From: Alphaproteobacteria bacterium UBA2954 | Lineage (GTDB): Bacteria; Pseudomonadota; Alphaproteobacteria; Puniceispirillales; Puniceispirillaceae | Direction of reading: 5' to 3' | Length of the DNA stretch: 6,007 bases | Assembly: GCA_002348585.1 (NCBI GenBank) | Contig: DEBO01000161.1 | Coordinates: 1 to 6,007, forward strand | Shown here: positions 1 through 6,007 of the stretch, in pieces | How positions within the stretch are numbered: position 1 is the first letter of the stretch | Layout of the letters: each line of letters begins with the position of its first letter | Program-made: the position numbers and the translations under genes | Notes under the pieces: model-generated | Told to the model about the DNA's origin: nothing | Databases searched by the model: none | The model's input: the letters and a program-made list of their open reading frames with translations, nothing else

Positions 1-713
1 GCTCGCAGGGTTTTGTGTGTGGTTGAAGTGACGATGTGCGCATGTGGGACCGGGCTGGGATGAACACCTGCTGCCACCAGCCCAGATATATGGGCCATAT
101 CCACCATTAGATAAGCCCCTACAGAATCAGCAATTCCGCGGAAAGCTTCAAAATCAAGTGTCCGCGGATAGGCCGATGCCCCTGCGACGATCATTTTTGG
201 CTTATGCTCTTCAGCAAGTAACCGCACCTCATCATAATCAATTGTACCTGTTTCCTTTGAAACCCCATACTGAACCGCATTAAACCATTTGCCAGACAGA
301 TTTGGGCCGGCCCCGTGTGTCAAATGCCCTCCCGATGCCAGAGACATGCCAAGCACTGTGTCACCTGGTTGAAGCAAAGCAAGAAATACTGCCTGGTTCG
401 CCTGTGCGCCAGAATGAGGCTGAACATTTACAAAATTACAATCAAAAAGTTGCTTTGCTCGATCAATTGCCAGCGTTTCAACTACATCCACATATTCACA
501 CCCACCATAATATCGACGCCCTGAATAGCCTTCTGCATATTTATTTGTCAGAATTGACCCTTGCGCCTCGAGAACAGCGTTTGACACGATATTCTCTGAT
601 GCAATCATCTCAATCTGATCCTGCTGACGAAAAAGCTCATCATTGAGGGCCGCAGCGATCTCTGGATCTGTTTGTGACAAACTGCTGTTAAAAAAACTTT
701 TCATTTCATTCAT
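1..713 (-). CDS. glyA: Serine hydroxymethyltransferase, N-terminal part (truncated by window edge)
   Basis: Cytosolic PLP enzyme that interconverts serine plus tetrahydrofolate with glycine plus 5,10-methylene-tetrahydrofolate, the main source of one-carbon units. The reading frame is open from the ATG at 713 to the window edge, giving 237 complete codons of a protein usually about 420-430 residues long. Visible family motifs are IASENIVS (residues 37-44), the block [15 protein letters not shown] (57-71), QPHSGAQAN (98-106), the PLP-contacting DMAHISG (205-211, Asp205 and His208) and TSTTHKTLR (229-237), where Lys234 is the expected Schiff-base lysine. The sequence ends three residues after that lysine because of the window border; there is no frameshift. 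The start at 713 is chosen because AAGGA lies 7 nt upstream; an in-frame ATG at 704 is too far from it. It follows rpiB by 11 nt and is probably co-transcribed with it. Identification is secure. Confidence 0.97.
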   Translation of the reverse strand, partial: MNEMKSFFNSSLSQTDPEIAAALNDELFRQQDQIEMIASENIVSNAVLEAQGSILTNKYAEGYSGRRYYGGCEYVDVVETLAIDRAKQLFDCNFVNVQPHSGAQANQAVFLALLQPGDTVLGMSLASGGHLTHGAGPNLSGKWFNAVQYGVSKETGTIDYDEVRLLAEEHKPKMIVAGASAYPRTLDFEAFRGIADSVGAYLMVDMAHISGLVAAGVHPSPVPHAHIVTSTTHKTLR

Positions 714-720
714 AATATGA

Positions 721-725
721 TCCTT
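721..725 (-). promoter_or_regulatory. glyA ribosome binding site, touching the rpiB stop codon
   Basis: On the minus strand AAGGA lies 7 nt before the glyA ATG at 713. Its first base is the last base of the rpiB TGA stop (727-725), so a ribosome terminating on rpiB sits on the glyA Shine-Dalgarno site. This fits translational coupling or re-initiation and fixes the glyA start. Confidence 0.7.
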
Positions 726-1174
726 CAAGATAAAGCGGGTTGAGGAGAGATTAATTTATCAACACGACGCTGATGCCGGCCCCCTTCAAAATCTGTTGAC
801 AAAAACGTATCGACGCACTCCATCGCCGTTGCAACGCCTGTCAGCCTCTCACCAAGCGCCAAAACATTGGCATCATTATGCTGACGGCATAGCCTCGCAG
901 ATGTCACATCTGTGACTAAAGCTGCGCGAATGTGGGAAAAACGATTAGCAGCGATAGAAATTCCAATCCCAGAGCCACAAATCAAAATACCCCTTGCTAA
1001 GGTGTCCTGCAGCATAACCTGCGCAAGGCTGGCGGCATAATCAGGATAATCAACTGCTTCTGTTCCGTTAACACCCAAATCCCTAACCTCATATCCTTTT
1101 GCGTCCAAATGCTCAGCTATATGCGCCCTCAAAACAGTACCACCATGATCACTGGCTAGATAAATGAAATTCAT
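725..1174 (-). CDS. rpiB: Ribose-5-phosphate isomerase B
   Basis: Cytosolic aldose-ketose isomerase of the RpiB/LacAB family, interconverting ribose 5-phosphate and ribulose 5-phosphate in the non-oxidative pentose phosphate pathway. The 149-residue length is normal for the family. Visible motifs are SDHGG near the N-terminus (8-12), a DYPDYA segment (42-47) involved in substrate binding in the family, [13 protein letters not shown] (66-78) with Cys66 at the position of the E. coli catalytic cysteine, [14 protein letters not shown] (97-110) with His99, and the C-terminal [12 protein letters not shown] (129-140). The ATG at 1174 is supported by GGAAA (1181-1185) 6 nt upstream and by the usual family N-terminus. 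It is followed immediately by glyA; rpiB-glyA is a pairing I recognise from alphaproteobacteria. LacA/LacB, its paralogues, are unlikely given this context. Confidence 0.95.
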   Translation of the reverse strand: MNFIYLASDHGGTVLRAHIAEHLDAKGYEVRDLGVNGTEAVDYPDYAASLAQVMLQDTLARGILICGSGIGISIAANRFSHIRAALVTDVTSARLCRQHNDANVLALGERLTGVATAMECVDTFLSTDFEGGRHQRRVDKLISPQPALS

Positions 1175-1196
1175 AATCTGTTTCCAGTCCGTGCCA

Positions 1197-1224
1197 ATTA
1201 AAGTACGTGTCAGCTGATATTCAA
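1197..1224 (-). promoter_or_regulatory. Possible promoter for rpiB-glyA
   Basis: On the minus strand TTGAAT (1224-1219) and TTTAAT (1202-1197) are separated by 16 nt, resembling weak sigma-70 type -35 and -10 boxes. A start about 7 nt downstream would give a very short leader ahead of the rpiB ribosome binding site. The match is by eye and imperfect; it is favoured mainly because this is the only intergenic gap in the window. The elements overlap an inverted repeat at 1209-1237. Confidence 0.25.
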
Positions 1225-1237
1225 ACCGTCTGCTGAC
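1209..1237 (-). repeat. Inverted repeat, 6-bp arms with 17-nt loop
   Basis: GTCAGC (1209-1214) and GCTGAC (1232-1237) are perfect reverse complements separated by 17 nt. It lies 4 nt from a second, tighter hairpin (1242-1259). It has no U-tract after it on either strand, so it does not look like a simple intrinsic terminator. It could be an RNA hairpin in a DUF1467-rpiB transcript or a protein-binding operator overlapping the possible rpiB promoter. A 6-bp repeat with a long loop can arise by chance. Confidence 0.35.
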
Positions 1238-1241
1238 CTCG

Positions 1242-1259
1242 CATCTTCCGAAGAAGATG
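1242..1259 (-). other. UUCG-tetraloop hairpin between DUF1467 gene and rpiB
   Basis: On the minus strand CATCTTC-TTCG-GAAGATG forms a perfect 7-bp stem closed by a C-G pair around a UUCG loop, the exceptionally stable cUUCGg tetraloop class. It would form in any transcript leaving the DUF1467 gene, starting 41 nt after that gene's stop codon. The sequence after it on the minus strand (CGAGGTCAGC) has no run of U, so it is not a canonical Rho-independent terminator. It may mark the 3' end of the upstream mRNA by protecting it from exonucleases, or slow RNA polymerase. The structure is certain as sequence; its role is inferred. Confidence 0.5.
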
Positions 1260-1300
1260 TACTAGACCTATATAGCGTCAGATCTGTTCTGCGCATAGGG

Positions 1301-1543
1301 CTAACCTGCAAAATCACGAAAACTGAAGATACCAGAGGCTATGATGAAATAAACAATTATAAACAAAATCGCTGAAAGCCCTGTTGTGATGGCAAGTTTC
1401 AAAGCCATGCGCGGCTTTGCCGGAGCTGAAGTTGCGTGGCCCTCTTCCACTCGTTCAGGAGCTTTTGCCCCAAAAGGTAGGACCATAAATAATACCCACC
1501 ACCACAGCAATATATAGACAACAACGCCAGAAACAATATCCAT
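1301..1543 (-). CDS. DUF1467 family small membrane protein, function unknown
   Basis: An 80-residue protein with two clear hydrophobic segments: residues about 5-25 (VSGVVVYILLWWWVLFMVLP), and about 51-72 (ATTGLSAILFIIVYFIIASG region). Between them is a polar stretch of about 25 residues, rich in Glu, Lys and Ala, and the chain ends in a short tail (FSFRDFAG). The aromatic WWW cluster followed by FMVLPFGAKAPE matches the N-terminal signature of the DUF1467 family, a group of small inner-membrane proteins found in alphaproteobacteria and often placed next to mce and rnj. No catalytic motif is visible and I do not assign a function. The ATG at 1543 lies 5 nt after the mce stop, with AGGA (1547-1550) overlapping that TAG stop, which suggests tight coupling to mce. 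It is probably the last gene of the nuoN-proximal transcription unit. Confidence 0.85.
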   Translation of the reverse strand: MDIVSGVVVYILLWWWVLFMVLPFGAKAPERVEEGHATSAPAKPRMALKLAITTGLSAILFIIVYFIIASGIFSFRDFAG

Positions 1544-1548
1544 GATTC

Positions 1549-1953
1549 CTATGCCTGCTGTAATTCAATAAGACTGCCTGTCAAATCTTTGGGATGGATA
1601 AACAAAACAGGTTTGCCATGTGCGCCAATCTCTGGAACAGGGCTGCCCAAGATACGCGCACCAGCTGCCAAAAGCTGATCGCGTGAGACTATAAGGTCAG
1701 GCACATCAAAACATATATGGTGCAGCCCCCCATCTGGATTCCGCTCCAAAAATTTTGCTATGGGTGATTTATCATCCAATGGTTCCAGCAACTCAACCTT
1801 ACCATTAGACGCAGCGATAAAGACAACTTTTACCCCATGTTTTGGCAACCTTTGGGGTGCAGAAACCACCGCACCAACGCGTTCCCGCCATTGTGCAGAA
1901 GCGAGACCCAAATCATGAACGGCTATTGCAATATGGTTTATGCTCCCGATCAT
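1549..1953 (-). CDS. mce: Methylmalonyl-CoA epimerase
   Basis: Cytosolic metal-dependent epimerase of the vicinal oxygen chelate (glyoxalase/bleomycin) superfamily; it converts the (S)- and (R)-forms of methylmalonyl-CoA, linking propionyl-CoA carboxylase to the B12-dependent mutase and so to succinyl-CoA. At 134 residues it is the normal size, with two beta-alpha-beta-beta-beta modules. Likely metal ligands, judged by motif position, are His7 in NHIAIAV, Glu54 in KVELLEP, one of His78/His79 in GLHHICFDV, and Glu130 in LIELQQ. The block PDGGLHHICFDVPD and the C-terminal GKPVLFIHPKDLTGSLIEL are typical of this epimerase rather than of lactoylglutathione lyase, though the wider superfamily is easily mislabelled. 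Its ATG shares four bases (ATGA, 1950-1953) with the rnj stop, implying translational coupling. DUF1467 follows by 5 nt. Confidence 0.92.
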   Translation of the reverse strand: MIGSINHIAIAVHDLGLASAQWRERVGAVVSAPQRLPKHGVKVVFIAASNGKVELLEPLDDKSPIAKFLERNPDGGLHHICFDVPDLIVSRDQLLAAGARILGSPVPEIGAHGKPVLFIHPKDLTGSLIELQQA

Positions 1954-3629
1954 GCTGATACCCCAGTGATATCTGTTCGCATGACATGGACATGAACAGT
2001 TGGTCGTAATTTAAACTTGCCTTTAGCCATTTGCCTTACCGTTCTGCGAACCATCTCTTCAATTACTTCGTCATTATCTTCTGGGGCAGCCTGTTGACAG
2101 ATAACATCCTCAACGGCAAGGCCTGCATCAGCAATGAAATCAGCAGACTGATGATCTGGACACAGGCCAGTCTGACTAACCTGCGGTGCCGTTAATAGAT
2201 CACCAGCAGCCGATAAAACAACTGTTGCGGTAACAGTCCCATTCCAGAGCATCCGGCGTCGCGAGCGCAGATGATCTGACTGCAGGTCAACAACCTCTCC
2301 ACCCTCTGGCGTTAACAACCCGACTGGTGCATAACCAATAATATCTGCCGTGCCAGACTTCAAGCGAATTGCTGCTCCGTTATCTGGTATCAATGTCTGC
2401 TTAACCTGGCAGTTATTAGCAAGATCTGCGTGGGCTGTAAGGTGACGAGCTGTTCCATGAACAGGAATCGCAATTTGTGGCCGGACCAGCCCATACATCT
2501 CAACAAGTTCATCACGGGCCGGATGGCCAGACACATGAACAGACCTATCTTCATCAGTTATCAGATGAATGCCACGCCTGACCAGCATATCCTGAACCTT
2601 GGTAATAGCAGGCTCATTTCCAGGAATCTGACGAGAGGAGTAAATCACAGTATCACCGGGCTGCAACTCTACAGATTCATGCGTACCAGCAGCGATTTTT
2701 GCCATTGCTGCCCTTGTCTCTCCCTGAGAGCCAGTACAGATAACAACCATGTGATTTCTAGGAATGAGGCTGGCCTCAGATTCAGAAACAAAGTCCGGTA
2801 TGTCAGCCAGATATCCTGTATCACGGGCCGCGCCAATTGTTCGATTCAAGGCTCGCCCCACCACGCAGATAGACCGGTTGTTAGCAGTTGCAGCAGTCAT
2901 TATCGACCCTAGCCTGGCGACATTGCTGGCAAAACAGGTGACTGCCACAAGGCCTTTGGCCTCTGCAATAACATCAGTCAAGCCCTGCAAGGCAACAGCT
3001 TCAGAAGGTGTGTAACCATCAACCATCGCATTTGTGGAATCACCGATGAGAGCCATAACCCCCTCATCACCAATCTGGCGCAGTCTTTCACGATCCGTAT
3101 CTTCACCCAACATGGGGGTTTCATCAAATTTCCAGTCACCTGTATGCAGAACTGTACCTTTGTCTGAGCGGAGTACAAGCGCAGCAGGATCCGGTACAGA
3201 ATGGGTTAGTTGAACAAGCTCAACAGAAAGTGGGCCAAAATCATACGTGATATTAAAATCAAGTTCATGTAAGGGAATTTTATAGCCTAGACGACTTTCA
3301 GCCAGCTTACGGTGCAACAGGGCAAGGGTAAATGCCGTCCCATACACAGGCACGCCAAGCCTTTTCCACAAATACGGAACTGCCCCAAAATGATCTTCAT
3401 GCGCATGCGTTAGAATTATCGCCTCCAGTTTATCTTTACGTGCCTCGATAAACCGCAAATCTGGCAGAACCACATCAATACCGGGCATGCTCTCGTCTGG
3501 GAAACTGATTCCCAAATCCACCATCAACCATCTGCCTTTATAATGGTAAAGATTGGCATTCATGCCAATCTCACCTGATCCGCCAAGCGGCAGGAAAACA
3601 AAATCATCTGAATCTATTTTCATATCCAT
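1950..3629 (-). CDS. rnj: Ribonuclease J (beta-CASP metallo-beta-lactamase RNase)
   Basis: Cytosolic zinc-dependent RNase with 5'-3' exonuclease and endonuclease activity in the family, acting in mRNA turnover and rRNA 5'-end maturation. The 559-residue length is typical of alphaproteobacterial RNase J. The metallo-beta-lactamase core shows GGSGEIGMN (16-24), the HxHxDH zinc motif as HAHEDH (75-80), His143 in LTHSVPD, Asp165 in HTGDWKFD and His391 in PVHGTARH. The inserted beta-CASP domain spans roughly 195-370 and includes GDSTN (196-200), TCFASNVAR (231-239), TGSQGE (299-304) and HVSGHP (365-370). The remainder is a linker and C-terminal domain. The ATG at 3629 is preferred over the in-frame ATG at 3623 because AAGGGA (3640-3645), inside the end of coaX, is 10 nt upstream of it. 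It starts 7 nt after coaX and overlaps mce by 4 nt. All expected metal-binding residues are present. Confidence 0.97.
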   Translation of the reverse strand: MDMKIDSDDFVFLPLGGSGEIGMNANLYHYKGRWLMVDLGISFPDESMPGIDVVLPDLRFIEARKDKLEAIILTHAHEDHFGAVPYLWKRLGVPVYGTAFTLALLHRKLAESRLGYKIPLHELDFNITYDFGPLSVELVQLTHSVPDPAALVLRSDKGTVLHTGDWKFDETPMLGEDTDRERLRQIGDEGVMALIGDSTNAMVDGYTPSEAVALQGLTDVIAEAKGLVAVTCFASNVARLGSIMTAATANNRSICVVGRALNRTIGAARDTGYLADIPDFVSESEASLIPRNHMVVICTGSQGETRAAMAKIAAGTHESVELQPGDTVIYSSRQIPGNEPAITKVQDMLVRRGIHLITDEDRSVHVSGHPARDELVEMYGLVRPQIAIPVHGTARHLTAHADLANNCQVKQTLIPDNGAAIRLKSGTADIIGYAPVGLLTPEGGEVVDLQSDHLRSRRRMLWNGTVTATVVLSAAGDLLTAPQVSQTGLCPDHQSADFIADAGLAVEDVICQQAAPEDNDEVIEEMVRRTVRQMAKGKFKLRPTVHVHVMRTDITGVSA

Positions 3630-3636
3630 CAGAAAC

Positions 3637-4440
3637 TTATCCCTTGTTTCTGTTAAAAATGATGCGCAGGCCAGTCATCGTCAATGCATTGTCAACCTTA
3701 TCTATAGCATCAATATGCGGGGCAAATAATGATGCTAACCCACCTGTGCCAATAACGACCGCCTCTGCCATACCCGGTTCTACTTTTAGACGATTCAGCA
3801 ACCCATCAATCAAGCCAACATAACCCCATAGCACACCTGATTTCATTGCACTCTGTGTCGATGTACCTAGAACAGGCAAATCTGTATCAAAATATTCAAC
3901 AGCCAGACTGGGTAATTTCGCAGCTGCAGCAACCAGCGCTTCTACCGAACAATGCACACCAGGAGCAATCACTCCTCCTGCATAAATAGCTGAAACATCG
4001 CTATCTGGGGCTGCGGGCCGAACCACATCAAAAGTTGTTGCTGTACCAAAATCCAAAATGATCGCTGGGACATCCCCCGCAGCCGCCACTGCCACAGCAT
4101 TCACAAGCCTGTCTGCACCAACTTGCGCCGGTTCATCTGTTTGCACATCAAGATTGAGCTTCACGCCTTCCTCACCAACAACCATTGGGGTCACAGCAAG
4201 CCGTTCTTCACAGAAGTGGACGAGATGATGGGTGACAACAGGAACCACAGAAGCAAGGATACAATTCTTAATATCGGTGTAATGAAGCTTCTGTGACTCA
4301 AGAACATGGCAAAGTGCAATAAAATATTCGTCTGCCGGCCGTCTTGAGACTGTTTCTAGACGCCATTCCGACAATTTGGTCTGTGCTTCAAACAGCGTAA
4401 AAACTATGTTTGTGTTTCCGCAATCAATTGCCAGAAGCAT
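3637..4440 (-). CDS. coaX: Type III pantothenate kinase
   Basis: Cytosolic ASKHA-fold kinase that phosphorylates pantothenate, the first step of coenzyme A synthesis; type III enzymes are generally not feedback-inhibited by CoA and need a monovalent cation. With the ATG at 4440 the protein has 267 residues, normal for the family. Visible motifs are the phosphate loop DCGNTN (6-11), GADR (108-111) with Asp110 as the expected catalytic base, DFGTATTFD (130-138), GGVIAPG (155-161) and the adenosine-site TGGLA (232-236). The ATG at 4440 is chosen because GAGAGG sits 5 nt upstream; the GTG codon immediately before it (4443) would leave only 2 nt, and MLLAIDCGN is the usual family start. The gene overlaps the end of birA by 17 nt in another frame and precedes rnj by 7 nt. 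It is probably co-translated with birA. Confidence 0.96.
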   Translation of the reverse strand: MLLAIDCGNTNIVFTLFEAQTKLSEWRLETVSRRPADEYFIALCHVLESQKLHYTDIKNCILASVVPVVTHHLVHFCEERLAVTPMVVGEEGVKLNLDVQTDEPAQVGADRLVNAVAVAAAGDVPAIILDFGTATTFDVVRPAAPDSDVSAIYAGGVIAPGVHCSVEALVAAAAKLPSLAVEYFDTDLPVLGTSTQSAMKSGVLWGYVGLIDGLLNRLKVEPGMAEAVVIGTGGLASLFAPHIDAIDKVDNALTMTGLRIIFNRNKG

Positions 4441-5209
4441 CACTACCTCTCAAAACTTCAACATCACCAGCATGAATTTGCACGAGTTCACCATCTGCTT
4501 TTCGTACAATAAGTTGGCCACCCGAGCCAATCCCCACATAAGTTCCAGTGATCGCATCTTTTACGGTCTCTATACGGAGTGACTGGCCTTCCATATCACA
4601 ATATGAGCGCCATTCCTCAAGGATGACTTGCATGCCACTGGTCTGCCATGTAGCGTATAATTCAGCAATCTGACGTATCACCGCACAGGTAAGCGCTTTA
4701 GAATCCACTAACTGAGAACTGACCAGTTCGTCAAGCGCGACGGGCGGAAAATTTGTATGTCCTAAAACTGGTGCGTTTGCGAGATTTATTCCACAGCCGA
4801 CAACCACTCCTTCTGTACTTGCCTCCAGCAGAATGCCCGCTAATTTACGTTTCTCATACAAAATGTCATTCGGCCATTTCAAACTACACTTCAGGATGTG
4901 TGCATCCTCAATAAACCCCAGCAAGGCCTTATAAACAGCCAGGGAGGCCATAAAAGACAGGCCTGACCATGTATCACGTGAAGTCTCTGGACATAGGATG
5001 ATGGACAGATACAGACCATCACCTGACCTTGACACCCATCGTTTGCCCCGTCTGCCACGGCCCTTTGTTTGCTCACCCACCTGAAAGCACTTACCCTCAG
5101 CTTTGCTGGCGCTTTGCCTCAGGGTTGCCAAAGCCAAATCATTTGATGAGGTGGCAGAGGGCTGATATTCGATATACCATCCATCTGGCAGGATATAAGT
5201 GGTGGGCAT
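4424..5209 (-). CDS. birA: Biotin--[acetyl-CoA-carboxylase] ligase, no DNA-binding domain
   Basis: Cytosolic biotin protein ligase: it forms biotinyl-5'-AMP and transfers biotin to a lysine of carboxylase carrier proteins such as those of acetyl-CoA and propionyl-CoA carboxylase. From the ATG at 5209 it has 261 residues. Motifs, numbered from there, are SSNDLA (21-26, a conservative variant of the usual STN), EQTKGRGRRGKRW (46-58) with the biotinyl-AMP loop, LKWPND (110-115), KLAGILLE (122-129, Lys122 equivalent to the E. coli active-site lysine) and VVVGCGINL (135-143). A small C-terminal beta domain covers about 207-253. There is no N-terminal helix-turn-helix, so it should be a ligase only and not the biotin repressor. 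The start is uncertain: an in-frame TTG at 5224 would add five residues but has GAGAG only 2 nt before it; neither start has an ideal site. It follows nuoN by 36 nt and overlaps coaX. Confidence 0.95.
   Translation of the reverse strand: MPTTYILPDGWYIEYQPSATSSNDLALATLRQSASKAEGKCFQVGEQTKGRGRRGKRWVSRSGDGLYLSIILCPETSRDTWSGLSFMASLAVYKALLGFIEDAHILKCSLKWPNDILYEKRKLAGILLEASTEGVVVGCGINLANAPVLGHTNFPPVALDELVSSQLVDSKALTCAVIRQIAELYATWQTSGMQVILEEWRSYCDMEGQSLRIETVKDAITGTYVGIGSGGQLIVRKADGELVQIHAGDVEVLRGSDASGN
4446..4451 (-). promoter_or_regulatory. coaX ribosome binding site that decides its start
   Basis: GAGAGG on the minus strand, inside the last codons of birA, is 5 nt before the ATG at 4440 and only 2 nt before the adjacent in-frame GTG at 4443. 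Normal spacing favours the ATG as the coaX start. Confidence 0.6.
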
Positions 5210-5245
5210 TTCAGCTAATGTCAATCTCTCAAAGCAATCCTGTGT

Positions 5246-6007
5246 TTAAAAGAAGGCCTCAATATTCGTCTCTACAACATCTGCGAGCTGGCCTATACCA
5301 AGGAAGAAGAGGATGATAAAAGCAAGACTGGCCACAAGCACTAATCTGTTCTGTCGGCTCATACCCTCATCCAGAGGAGCATCTGCATCTTCAAAATACA
5401 TCAACTTAATAATCCGCAGATAGTAAAACGCCCCCACAACAGATGTCAGCACACCAATGATGGCAAGGGGAACTAGCCCTGCATTGACCGCAGCCAAAAA
5501 TACATACCATTTGCCAAAAAACCCAGACAAAGGTGGTATGCCAGCCATAGAGAACATAACGACCATCATGCCAGCAGCCAGTAATGGGTGGGTTGATGAC
5601 AGGCCAGACAAATCTGAAATGCGTTCAACCGGTGCATCATCACGGCGCAGGCTCATGATAATTGAAAACGCCCCAGCCCCCATAAACACATAATTTGTCA
5701 TGTAAATAACAACACCTGCAGCGCCCTCAAATGACCCAGCTGCCAAACCAGCTAATGCATAGCCCATATGCGCAATCGAGGAGTAAGCAAGCATCCGCTT
5801 AATGTTCTGCTGCATAATGGCCCCAGTCGCCCCGACAATCATGGAGGCAACAGACAATGCAATAAGAATCTGTGACCACTGTTCGGAGATGCCAGAGAAT
5901 GCGAAATAGGTCACATTCATAATCAAGGTCATTGCCGCGACCTTTGGCACAATAGCAAACAGAGCTGTGACAGGTGTCGGCGCACCTTCATAAACATCAG
6001 GTGTCCA
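5246..6007 (-). CDS. nuoN: NADH-quinone oxidoreductase subunit N, C-terminal half (truncated by window edge)
   Basis: Antiporter-like membrane subunit of complex I in the inner membrane, one of the proton-translocating modules driven by NADH oxidation and quinone reduction. The window holds the last 253 codons of a protein usually about 480-500 residues long; the frame is open to position 6007, so the gene continues outside and the GTG at 5950 is not its start. The visible part begins with the signature WTPDVYEGAPTPV and continues to IVPKVAA, whose lysine (visible residue 22) matches a conserved proton-path lysine. It then shows QQNIKRMLAYSSIAHMGYAL (about 66-85) and GIPPLSGFFGKWYVF (about 156-170), whose FGK lysine is also conserved. 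Several strongly hydrophobic segments, about six or seven, span the rest. nuoN is normally the last gene of the nuo operon, consistent with the change to birA 36 nt downstream. The related subunits NuoL and NuoM are excluded by these motifs. Confidence 0.96.
   Translation of the reverse strand, partial: WTPDVYEGAPTPVTALFAIVPKVAAMTLIMNVTYFAFSGISEQWSQILIALSVASMIVGATGAIMQQNIKRMLAYSSIAHMGYALAGLAAGSFEGAAGVVIYMTNYVFMGAGAFSIIMSLRRDDAPVERISDLSGLSSTHPLLAAGMMVVMFSMAGIPPLSGFFGKWYVFLAAVNAGLVPLAIIGVLTSVVGAFYYLRIIKLMYFEDADAPLDEGMSRQNRLVLVASLAFIILFFLGIGQLADVVETNIEAFF

Noticed and set aside
44..283. 79-codon plus-strand open frame
   Set aside because: Antisense shadow of glyA; proline- and glutamine-rich composition is that of a reverse-strand reading, with no start signal.
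302..646. 114-codon plus-strand open frame
   Set aside because: It is antisense to glyA, whose frame is intact with all family motifs. The product has no recognisable features.
1242..1259. Intrinsic (Rho-independent) terminator after the DUF1467 gene
   Set aside because: The hairpin is good but there is no U-tract downstream on the minus strand, so it is reported only as a hairpin of uncertain role.
1210..1296. Small minus-strand open frame of 28 codons (ATG at 1296) filling most of the gap before rpiB
   Set aside because: No ribosome binding site before the ATG, a Ser/Arg-rich composition without recognisable motifs, and the frame runs straight through the two hairpins. Chance is the better explanation.
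2430..2912. 160-codon plus-strand open frame inside rnj
   Set aside because: Antisense to an intact RNase J gene covering the beta-CASP domain; no motif or ribosome binding site supports it.
2978..3178. 66-codon minus-strand frame inside rnj, which could suggest an overlapping gene or a frameshift
   Set aside because: The rnj frame is continuous with every metal-binding residue in place, so no frameshift is needed and the second frame is incidental.
4441..4443. GTG directly before the coaX ATG as an alternative start
   Set aside because: Only 2 nt from GAGAGG, against 5 nt for the ATG; the family start MLLAIDxGNT begins at the ATG.
5948..5950. GTG at 5950 as a start giving a short 234-residue NuoN
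   Set aside because: The frame stays open upstream to the window edge and encodes the conserved WTPDVYEGAPTPV segment, so the gene is cut by the window and is not short.

Overview
This 6 kb window is almost entirely protein-coding and every real gene lies on the minus strand, so transcription runs from position 6007 towards position 1. It reads as an ordinary, densely packed chromosomal segment of an alphaproteobacterium. The order nuoN, birA, coaX, rnj, mce, DUF1467 is a gene neighbourhood I recognise from alphaproteobacteria, as is the pair rpiB, glyA. GC content looks to be in the mid-40s percent (by eye), low for many terrestrial alphaproteobacteria but fitting marine lineages such as SAR116. 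That lineage assignment is inference, not something a marker in the window proves.

Layout in the direction of transcription: (1) 6007-5246, the C-terminal half of nuoN, the last subunit gene of a complex I (NADH dehydrogenase) operon, entering from outside the window. (2) 5209-4424, birA, a biotin protein ligase without a DNA-binding domain. (3) 4440-3637, coaX, type III pantothenate kinase, overlapping birA by 17 nt. (4) 3629-1950, rnj, ribonuclease J. (5) 1953-1549, mce, methylmalonyl-CoA epimerase, sharing an ATGA stop/start with rnj. (6) 1543-1301, a two-helix DUF1467 membrane protein of unknown function. (7) 1300-1175, the only non-coding gap (126 nt), holding two adjacent inverted repeats and a weak promoter-like sequence. 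(8) 1174-725, rpiB, ribose-5-phosphate isomerase B. (9) 713-1, the first 237 codons of glyA, serine hydroxymethyltransferase, running off the window just after its PLP-binding lysine.

Genes 1-6 have gaps of at most 36 nt or overlap, so they probably form one transcription unit or the tail of the nuo operon. They combine energy metabolism (NuoN), cofactor supply and attachment (BirA for biotin, CoaX for coenzyme A), propionyl/methylmalonyl-CoA metabolism (Mce) and RNA processing (RNase J). rpiB-glyA look like a second unit, linking the pentose phosphate pathway to one-carbon metabolism. I saw no mobile elements, CRISPR arrays, tRNA or rRNA genes, prophage genes or broken genes, and no convincing sign of a previously undescribed system. 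The points most worth a second look are the paired hairpins at 1209-1259 and the conserved but functionally unassigned DUF1467 gene.
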